Positions 14,288 through 19,977 of a DNA stretch of 19,977 nt are shown one piece after another. The translations under genes and the position numbers were made by a program. This stretch comes from JAPLKB01 sp964429485. Lineage in GTDB: Bacteria > Desulfobacterota > Syntrophorhabdia > Syntrophorhabdales > Syntrophorhabdaceae. Numbering within the stretch: position 1 is the first letter of the stretch; every line of letters begins with the position of its first letter. The notes beneath the pieces were generated by a model. The model worked only from the letters and a program-made list of their open reading frames with translations. It made no database searches and was not told the DNA's origin. The stretch spans positions 1 to 19,977 of the forward strand of contig CAYSBW010000042.1 in the NCBI GenBank assembly GCA_964429485.1. The letters run 5' to 3'.

Positions 14288-15281
14288 TATCCCTGGAGAG
14301 AGAAATTTTCCCTTCTTCTTCAAGTTTTTTGGCACTCATGGCAATTCTTACCTGTGCCTGTTCCACATCAGAAATTCTTACTGGACCCCTCGTCTCCATG
14401 TCTTCCTTGAGCATTGTAGAAGCTCTTTCAGACATATTGCTGAATATTTTTTCCTTAAGGCTGTCGGAGGCGCCTTTCATGGCAATCAGCAAATCATCGG
14501 AAGATATTTCTTTTAGAATTACCTGAATGTTTTTATCCTCAAGGTGAAGAAAATCTTCAAAAGTAAACATAAGTTGACGTATTCGGTCAGCAAGCGCAGG
14601 CTTTTCTTTCTCTATTGTTTCGAGAATAACCGTTTCCGTGGTCCTGTCAAACTGATTAATTATATTAGCCACAGCTTCCACTCCACCAAGCTGTTTACCT
14701 TCCACATAATTTATTGCCTCAAGCTGTTCCTTAAGAACATTTTCTACATCTTCAATGACATTTCTGTCTACCTTTCCAAGATCTACCATCCTCATAAGAA
14801 CATCACTTTTTAATTTCTCAGGAAGCAGGTTAATTGTATCGCATGCTTTTTTTGTAGAAAGAGTAGAAACAACAAGGGCGATTGTCTGCGGATGTTCCCC
14901 TCGTAACAAATTGGCAAGAACTTTGGGATCACAGGTTTTCAAAAATTCTCCGGGCATTCCCGTTTTTGTACTGATGCTGTCAAGCAAAGCTTCCGCCCTT
15001 TCCTTCCCGAACGCCTTTTCCATAAGTTCTCTAAATTTCACATGACCATCATTAATCGTTTCATTATTTTTGACCATTTTCCTTTCAAATTCTTCCTGCA
15101 CCTTTAATATTGTTCCTTTATCAACAAATTTTAATTTATTAGTTTCCTTACCTATTGCCTCTATCTCTTCCGGTTCAAATTCTTTCAGGATTTCCCTGGC
15201 AATATCATCGGGAAACGTTAACAACATAATAGCCACTTTCGTAAGTCCTGAAATATGCTCATCCCTTAATTGCTGCGGCAT
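14271..15281 (-). CDS. fliG: FliG, flagellar motor switch / rotor torque protein
   Basis: FliG forms the upper C-ring, binds the MS ring by its N-terminal domain and takes torque from the stators by its C-terminal domain. The 336-residue product has all three domains. The EHPQ motif of the middle domain is at residues 129-132 (LRGEHPQTIALVVSTL), the Gly-Gly hinge LGG is near residue 198-200, and the C-terminal domain starts MFTFEDFL. The torque helix SERASTMLKEDMETRGPVR keeps the alternating charges expected for stator contact. A strong GGGGAGG precedes the ATG at 15279-15281. The N-terminal domain would bind the FliF C-terminus, which is interrupted by the assembly gap next door. Confidence 0.97.
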   Translation of the reverse strand: MPQQLRDEHISGLTKVAIMLLTFPDDIAREILKEFEPEEIEAIGKETNKLKFVDKGTILKVQEEFERKMVKNNETINDGHVKFRELMEKAFGKERAEALLDSISTKTGMPGEFLKTCDPKVLANLLRGEHPQTIALVVSTLSTKKACDTINLLPEKLKSDVLMRMVDLGKVDRNVIEDVENVLKEQLEAINYVEGKQLGGVEAVANIINQFDRTTETVILETIEKEKPALADRIRQLMFTFEDFLHLEDKNIQVILKEISSDDLLIAMKGASDSLKEKIFSNMSERASTMLKEDMETRGPVRISDVEQAQVRIAMSAKKLEEEGKISLSRDNDQYV

Positions 15282-16930
15282 AAACCCTCCCCGTCAGAAA
15301 AATAAATTGTATTACGATTCTCTTCTTGCNNNNNNNNNNGTATCGATGTGGCAAGAGCCTTGTTTTGCAGCAAATCAGAAAAGGGGTTCAATGCCTTTAT
15401 TACAGGTTGGATAGAGTCACCGGATAGATTTTTTGCATAATTTGCTGCAGCACCTTTTATTTCAAGCGTATCATTGATTTGATTAAGCTTTATTGTTTCA
15501 CGAGAATCACGCCTGCTTATTTTTAGAATATTCAATGCCGGTTTAATCACAAAGAAAATTACAGCAAAAACAATGAGGGCTGTGAAAAAATATTTCATTG
15601 ACTGAGTGATGGTGTCCCTCCAACCCTGGTTATCTGCCGCAACTATATCTTCACGAAATGTATCTGTTTCAAAAGCAATATTAACAACCTCTATCTTGTC
15701 GCCCCTTTCCTGGTCAAACCCGATGGCACCGGATATAAGGTTTTTTATTTCCGTTAACTCTTTTTGTGATCTCGGGATATATCTTATTTCCTGTTTTTTC
15801 CCCTCTCCCTTTGTCTCGTATTTTCCATCCAGGAGAACGGCAAGGGATATTTTTTTTATGTCACCAAATGGTTCAACTATTTTGCTGACTGTTTTGCTTG
15901 TATCGAAGGTTGACTGAGATTCCTCCCTGCTTGATTCTGAATTTTTCCCCTGATTTCCAGCAACCTGCTGCTGTGCGTTACGTTCTGATACAGCAGAAGC
16001 CACCCCTGGTACACCACCAGGTTTCCCTGAACTGTTAACAGATTTTTCTAAAATTCTTTTCTCACTGTTTTGCACCCTTTTATCAGGATGGTATTCTTCT
16101 TCTACTTTCTCAACTTTTCTGAGATTAAGATCCACAGATACTTTTACAATCGATTTATTAGACGGGATAAAACGATCAAGCATTGCCTGAACAGAATCTT
16201 CGATCTTCTTTTCTACATTTTTTTGGATTTCGTAATGTTGGCTTGACAAAACCACAGAAGCATCTCCCTGTTCACCTTTATACAAAACCTTGCCGCGTGA
16301 ATCTACAATTGTTATATTGTCTGGTTTTAAGCCTTCAACACTTCCTGCAACAAGATGGGTAAGCCCTAATACTTCTTCTTTTGATAATGCTTTTGATGAG
16401 GAAAGTTTCAGAAAAATTGAAGCAGTTACTTCCTTTTCTTTATCAGAAAAAAGGGTTCTGTCAGGAATAGCAATGTGTACCCGTGAAGATTTTACTCCCG
16501 GCATCTGGTTAATTGTTTTTGAAAGTTCTCCCTGTAAAGCTCTTTTATAGTTTATATTCTGCATAAATTCGGTCATACCGTAACTTGTCTTGTCAAAAAG
16601 CTCAAACCCTGTCCCTCCACCACCTGGCAGAGAATTATGCGATGCAAGGGCAAGTCTAACATCATATACTTTTTCTTTCGGAACATATATAATGGTTCCA
16701 TTGCCACCGAGCTGATAGGGAATTTTTTGTTCCTTGAGTTTGGCTACCACCATAGAAGCATCTTCTGTACTAAGTCCAGCAAAAAGAGGCTGGTAATTTT
16801 CATTATTGACAAAAGAAAGGCCAACAACCGATCCTCCAACTATGGTAACAAACGCAAACAGATAGGCATATAGTTTCTTCTTTGGCAGTTTGTTTATATA
16901 TTGTCTTAAATTATTAACCAGGGCACCCAT
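15266..16930 (-). CDS. fliF: FliF, MS-ring protein (contains a 10-N assembly gap near its C-terminus)
   Basis: FliF builds the MS ring in the inner membrane, the platform for rotor and export gate. The product (about 554 residues as drawn) has a first membrane helix at about 20-40 (YAYLFAFVTIVGGSVVGLSF), then the YscJ/FliF ring-building domains (GVKSSRVHIAIPDRTLFSD is typical), a charged variable loop (about 300-345), and a second membrane helix near 440-465 (FFTALIVFAVIFFVIKPAL). Ten Ns at 15330-15339 interrupt the frame just before the end. In the frame drawn, the protein resumes with QEENRN and stops at 15266, overlapping fliG by 16 bases. If the true gap length differs, the stop could instead be the TAA at 15312-15314. 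The FliG-binding tail is therefore unresolved. Confidence 0.93.
   Translation of the reverse strand: MGALVNNLRQYINKLPKKKLYAYLFAFVTIVGGSVVGLSFVNNENYQPLFAGLSTEDASMVVAKLKEQKIPYQLGGNGTIIYVPKEKVYDVRLALASHNSLPGGGGTGFELFDKTSYGMTEFMQNINYKRALQGELSKTINQMPGVKSSRVHIAIPDRTLFSDKEKEVTASIFLKLSSSKALSKEEVLGLTHLVAGSVEGLKPDNITIVDSRGKVLYKGEQGDASVVLSSQHYEIQKNVEKKIEDSVQAMLDRFIPSNKSIVKVSVDLNLRKVEKVEEEYHPDKRVQNSEKRILEKSVNSSGKPGGVPGVASAVSERNAQQQVAGNQGKNSESSREESQSTFDTSKTVSKIVEPFGDIKKISLAVLLDGKYETKGEGKKQEIRYIPRSQKELTEIKNLISGAIGFDQERGDKIEVVNIAFETDTFREDIVAADNQGWRDTITQSMKYFFTALIVFAVIFFVIKPALNILKISRRDSRETIKLNQINDTLEIKGAAANYAKNLSGDSIQPVIKALNPFSDLLQNKALATSIXXXXQEENRNTIYFSDGEGLCRSN
15330..15339. other. Assembly gap (10 Ns) inside fliF
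   Basis: Ten undetermined bases stand between a frame ending KALATSI and one resuming QEENRN. A round number of Ns is the usual placeholder for a scaffold join of unknown length, so neither the length nor the reading frame across it can be trusted. Confidence 0.98.
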
Positions 16931-16935
16931 TTTCT

Positions 16936-17229
16936 TTACACCTGCATCCTCATAACCTCTTCGTATGCGCTAATAATTTTATTTCTAACCTGCATCACAA
17001 CCTGAAATGACATATCGGCTTTTTCAATGGCAATCATAGTATTATGTATATCCTGGTTCTCCATTGTCGCAAGCTTCTCTACTTCCTTGTCGGCTTGTTT
17101 TTCCAATTCTCCAACCTTGTTAATTGATTCCTTAAGAACATCGACAAATGAGGTACCGGAAGTTGATTCTTTTTTTGCTATGTTTACTCCCTGCGTAAAG
17201 TTTTGCAGTGTTACGTTTTCTATTTTCAC
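16936..17229 (-). CDS. fliE: FliE, MS-ring/rod junction protein
   Basis: FliE connects the MS ring to the proximal rod and is the first substrate of the export gate. The product has 97 residues with the family C-terminal helix pair (NTMIAIEKADMSFQVVMQVR followed by NKIISAYEEVMRMQV), which resembles the D0 helices of axial proteins. The start is GTG at 17227-17229, supported by a strong AGGAGG five bases upstream; the flgC stop TAG overlaps that site. It lies 5 bases from fliF. Confidence 0.96.
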   Translation of the reverse strand: MKIENVTLQNFTQGVNIAKKESTSGTSFVDVLKESINKVGELEKQADKEVEKLATMENQDIHNTMIAIEKADMSFQVVMQVRNKIISAYEEVMRMQV

Positions 17230-17237
17230 AATACCTC

Positions 17238-17675
17238 CTACTTTCCTATTTCCAGAGCTTTAATCATCATTTCTTTTGTTGTGTTTATTATGTTTATATT
17301 TGCTTCATACGCTCTTGAGGCTGCAGTCATATCAGCCATTTCTTCCATGATATTTACATTTGGAAAAAGCACATAACCTTTTTCATCTGCATCAGGGTGC
17401 CCCGGGTTAAATATCTTTTCAGGTTCTTTTGTATTATTTCTGATTTCCTCGACTTTTACTGAATCTATATCGATCTGTTTATCCATGATGCGAGAAAATG
17501 CACTTCCTTTATCTATTGATTCAGATCTGAACACAACATCTTTTTTTCTGTAGGGACCGCCATCTTCCGTTCTTGTTGTTTGTGAATTTGCAAGATTGGA
17601 AGAAATCACCTCCATCCTTGTTCTTTGTGAATTTAATGCCATCCCGCCAATTTTAAAAACATCAGAAAGTCCCAT
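17238..17675 (-). CDS. flgC: FlgC, proximal rod protein
   Basis: FlgC is one of the proximal rod subunits exported by the flagellar apparatus. The 145-residue product (usual about 135-150) has the rod N-terminal signature (FKIGGMALNSQRTRMEVISS then NLANSQTTRTEDGGPYRKK) and the matching C-terminal helix (DMTAASRAYEANINIINTTK followed by MMIKALEIGK). The GGPYR motif separates FlgC from FlgB and FlgG. AAAGGAG stands eight bases before the ATG. It lies 14 bases from flgB and 8 bases from fliE. Confidence 0.97.
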   Translation of the reverse strand: MGLSDVFKIGGMALNSQRTRMEVISSNLANSQTTRTEDGGPYRKKDVVFRSESIDKGSAFSRIMDKQIDIDSVKVEEIRNNTKEPEKIFNPGHPDADEKGYVLFPNVNIMEEMADMTAASRAYEANINIINTTKEMMIKALEIGK

Positions 17676-17689
17676 ATTGTTTTCTCCTT

Positions 17690-18043
17690 TTATCTTTTAC
17701 CTTCACTTATCATATATTTCATCATGGCAATCTTTTTTGAAACAATGCTGACAAGAGTTTTATACATTATATCGTTCTCTGTCATTTTAACCATCTGAGA
17801 TTCTACTATTACAGTATTTCCATTATTTGAACTTATATCTTCACTATAACTTTTTTCTTTTATATCAATAAGTTCTTTAGCAGGTGTCAAAGAATTGACT
17901 CTCTTATTTAATTCACTCTGAAAATCAATATCCTTTTCCTTGTAATGCGGCGTATCAGCATTAGCAATATTGCCAGCTATGATCCTGTGATATGATGAAC
18001 GGATATTTAATGCCCCCTCAAGGATATTGAACAATTTATTCAT
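17690..18043 (-). CDS. flgB: FlgB, proximal rod protein
   Basis: FlgB is a proximal rod subunit. The product has 117 residues from the ATG at 18041-18043, which has a perfect GGAGG five bases upstream; a TTG start at 18055 is possible but has no such site. The rod signature is present as ALNIRSSYHRIIAGNIANAD and TPHYKEKDIDF, and the C-terminal helix is MYKTLVSIVSKKIAMMKYMI. The start overlaps the stop of the response regulator as ATGA (18040-18043), so the regulator and the rod genes share an mRNA. I see no sigma-54 site directly before it. Confidence 0.96.
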   Translation of the reverse strand: MNKLFNILEGALNIRSSYHRIIAGNIANADTPHYKEKDIDFQSELNKRVNSLTPAKELIDIKEKSYSEDISSNNGNTVIVESQMVKMTENDIMYKTLVSIVSKKIAMMKYMISEGKR

Positions 18044-19338
18044 TGAAACCTCCAATCAGGAATATCTATACCAATTTCTCTGTATCCATGGATTTTATTT
18101 CTAATTGTTCTTGTTGTAATCCCGAGGAGTTTCGCAGCTTTTGTCCTGTTGCCTCCAGAGCTTTTCAAGGCATCTATTATTGTTTTTGCTTCCACATCTC
18201 TTATCGAGTTGTTTGGAATCTGAAGACTCTGGCACATTTTTTCAATATGGTGTCTTTTTATTATCCCGTAATTTGAAAGTACACATGCTCGTGCAATAAC
18301 ATTTTCCAATTCCCTGACATTGCCGTGCCACGGATTTTTATACAGACACTCCATTACTTCCTCTTCGATCTGCGCATCCATTCCTTTAGAATACTTCCGC
18401 AAGAAGCATGCCGCAAGCATTGGAATATCTTCTTTCCGTTCTCTTAAAGGAGGTATGTATATTGGAAGTACATTGAGCCTGTAATAAAGATCCTGCCTGA
18501 ACTTTCCTTCCCTGACATATTCCTGTAGATTCCTGTTTGTTGTTGCTATAACTCTTACGTCCACCTTTCTTGCCGTCTTAGCACCCAAAACCTCAATCTC
18601 CTTTTCCTGTAGCACTCTTAAAAGCTTTGACTGTAATCTCATATCCATTTCAGTGATTTCATCAAGAAGAATGGTTCCCTTATCTGCTACCTCAAATTTT
18701 CCAGGTTTGCGGTAATTTGCACCTGTAAAAGCTCCTTTCTCATAGCCAAACAGTTCACTTTCCATAAGATTTTCAGGAAGAGAAGCACAATTAATTCCTA
18801 CAAACTGTTTTCCTGCTCTCGGACTGTTTTTATGAATATATTTTGCAACAACTTCCTTGCCAACACCACTTTCACCCATAAGAAACACGGATTCATCCGA
18901 TTCTGCAATGAGCAATGCCTGCGCAAACACATCTTTCATTGCTTTTGATTCACATACTATATCCCCATTACCTTCTCCTAATGCGCGAAATACTGTCCGG
19001 CAAAGAGTATCCCTGTCAAATGGTTTTTGAATATAGTCAAATGCTCCTTCCTTTATAACGCTTACCGCATCCTGTACCGTTGCATAGCCTGTCACCAAAA
19101 TGACAGGCAAATAGGGTGTCTGTTTTTTAATGTACCTTAGAAGCTCCATCCCATTTAAATTAGGCATCTGGACATCTGTTATAACAACATCAACAGATTT
19201 CTTTTCCATTTCCTTTATTGCTTTTCTGCCATCCTCTGCAGTAGAAACCGCATAACCCGCTTTCAAAAGAGACTCCCTTATAGCTATCTGCATATTAGCA
19301 TCATCATCAACAACAAGTACATTTGCCTTTGATTTCAT
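18040..19338 (-). CDS. Sigma-54-dependent response regulator, FlrC/FlgR type
   Basis: This is an NtrC-family activator of sigma-54 promoters, by context the flagellar class regulator (FlrC, FleR or FlgR in other species). In its 432 residues: a receiver domain (about 1-120) with the acidic pocket DDD at 11-13, phospho-acceptor Asp55 (VVITDVQMP), Thr83 and Lys105; an AAA+ domain with Walker A GESGVGKE (155-162), the sigma-54 contact loop GAFTGA (202-207) and Walker B GTILLDE (221-227); and a Fis-type helix-turn-helix at the end (NRTKAAKLLGITTRTIRNKI). All key residues are present, so it should be phosphorylation-controlled and active. It overlaps the kinase gene and flgB by ATGA at both ends. 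The exact orthologue name cannot be fixed without a tree. Confidence 0.93.
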   Translation of the reverse strand: MKSKANVLVVDDDANMQIAIRESLLKAGYAVSTAEDGRKAIKEMEKKSVDVVITDVQMPNLNGMELLRYIKKQTPYLPVILVTGYATVQDAVSVIKEGAFDYIQKPFDRDTLCRTVFRALGEGNGDIVCESKAMKDVFAQALLIAESDESVFLMGESGVGKEVVAKYIHKNSPRAGKQFVGINCASLPENLMESELFGYEKGAFTGANYRKPGKFEVADKGTILLDEITEMDMRLQSKLLRVLQEKEIEVLGAKTARKVDVRVIATTNRNLQEYVREGKFRQDLYYRLNVLPIYIPPLRERKEDIPMLAACFLRKYSKGMDAQIEEEVMECLYKNPWHGNVRELENVIARACVLSNYGIIKRHHIEKMCQSLQIPNNSIRDVEAKTIIDALKSSGGNRTKAAKLLGITTRTIRNKIHGYREIGIDIPDWRFQ

Positions 19339-19977
19339 TTATCATTACCCCTTAAATCAATACCAATGCCTTTCGGCACATACATATTAAATATAGTGCC
19401 CTTCGGCAATGAAGGTTCTACCTCGATATATCCGCCATGTGCTTTTATTATGTTGTGGACTATAAAAAGGCCAAGGCCAGTGCCTTTGTCTTTTGTGGTA
19501 AAAAAAGGATTAAATATATTTTTTCTCACTTTTTCAGGCAAACCACATCCATTGTCTTTAACACCGATTATGACATGGCTGTCTGTTTTTTTGACAGTAA
19601 CATCTACAACTCCGTTTTTTTCTGTAGCCTCTATTGCATTGCTGATTAAATTCATTCCTGCAAGCCTTATGAAATCTGCATCAAAAATACTTTGTCCTTC
19701 ATAGGACGAATTGAAAAATATATTTACTCCTCTATTCTGTGCAGATATGCGCATAAAATCGACTACACCCCGAATAATTCTTGCAATACTGTCTTTTTTT
19801 GCAACAAGCGCCTTGGGCCTTGTAAAAGACAGGACATTATTTACAATCCGGTCAATTGTTTTGATTCCATACTGTACATATTCAAGATACTCCCTGTTCT
19901 TCTTCGTTGTTTTTCTGTCCATCAAAAGAGAAATAAAAAGCTCCATGCTGCAGAGAGGGTTCTTTATTTCATGTGCT
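19335..19977 (-). CDS. Sensor histidine kinase, FlrB/FlgS type (5' end cut by window edge)
   Basis: This is the C-terminal 213 residues of a histidine kinase that by position is the partner of the adjacent sigma-54 regulator. The frame is open to the right edge and there already shows the H box AHEIKNPL, with the phospho-accepting His at 19971-19973, so only the sensory and linker parts are missing. Next come the dimerisation helix and the ATPase domain: N box NLISNAIEATE, G1 box VKDNGCGLP, F box NPFFTTKDKG and G2 box GTGLGLFIVHNIIKAHGG. An internal ATG at 19944-19946 is not a real start because the H box lies upstream of it in frame. The stop overlaps the regulator start (ATGA, 19335-19338). 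Confidence 0.94.
   Translation of the reverse strand, partial: AHEIKNPLCSMELFISLLMDRKTTKKNREYLEYVQYGIKTIDRIVNNVLSFTRPKALVAKKDSIARIIRGVVDFMRISAQNRGVNIFFNSSYEGQSIFDADFIRLAGMNLISNAIEATEKNGVVDVTVKKTDSHVIIGVKDNGCGLPEKVRKNIFNPFFTTKDKGTGLGLFIVHNIIKAHGGYIEVEPSLPKGTIFNMYVPKGIGIDLRGNDK

Noticed and set aside
14288..14335. Longer FliH starting at 14335.
   Set aside because: It would overlap fliG by 65 bases with no ribosome-binding site; the ATG at 14287 has AGGG upstream and a small overlap.
1..19977. A previously undescribed system (defence, mobile element, secondary metabolism) hidden among the flagellar genes.
   Set aside because: Every stretch of more than about 250 bases is covered by a recognisable flagellar or regulatory gene on the minus strand; no foreign genes, att sites or composition shifts were seen.

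Overview
The window is one almost uninterrupted block of flagellar genes, all read from the minus strand (right to left), so the gene order as transcribed starts at the high coordinates. At the right edge is the 3' part of a sensor histidine kinase, followed by its sigma-54-dependent response regulator (FlrC/FlgR type). Then come flgB-flgC-fliE-fliF-fliG-fliH-fliI-fliJ (proximal rod, MS ring, switch protein FliG, export ATPase complex), then fliK-flgD-flgE (hook-length ruler, hook cap, hook), then fliL-fliM-fliN-fliO-fliP-fliQ-fliR-flhB-flhA (stator-associated FliL, C-ring, membrane export gate). flhA is cut by the left edge. Base composition is uniformly AT-rich and intergenic gaps are mostly 0-50 bases, with many ATGA-type overlaps. 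I see no mobile elements, RNA genes or CRISPR.

Organism: a Gram-negative-type motile bacterium with a low-GC genome (roughly 35-40 % by eye) and sigma-54 control of flagellar genes. The order resembles the ancestral large fla cluster seen in several deep phyla (for example Desulfobacterota, Nitrospirota, Planctomycetota/Brocadiales). The sequence alone does not let me choose among them. A run of 10 Ns inside fliF suggests a draft, scaffolded assembly.

Transcription appears to be split into at least three units. A 14-bp inverted repeat followed by a T run lies after fliJ. Close matches to the sigma-54 -24/-12 promoter (TGGCATG-N4-TTGCA) lie upstream of fliL and in the fliR-flhB gap, and a weaker match lies upstream of fliK. 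The regulator encoded at the right end carries the GAFTGA sigma-54 contact loop, so the two-component pair probably drives these promoters. That would make the cluster self-contained for the rod-hook-export tier of the flagellar hierarchy.

The main anomalies are as follows. (1) fliK contains a perfect 457-base tandem duplication (period 462, in frame, 154 residues) in the ruler region. (2) fliO may end early because of a 7-base homopolymer: a one-base change would extend it into a coding-like tail. (3) The assembly gap in fliF falls exactly where the FliG-binding C-terminus is expected. (4) The predicted sigma-54 start sites for flhB and fliK lie only 2-5 bases before the start codons. I found no previously unknown system; this is a conventional flagellar locus with an unusual ruler gene.
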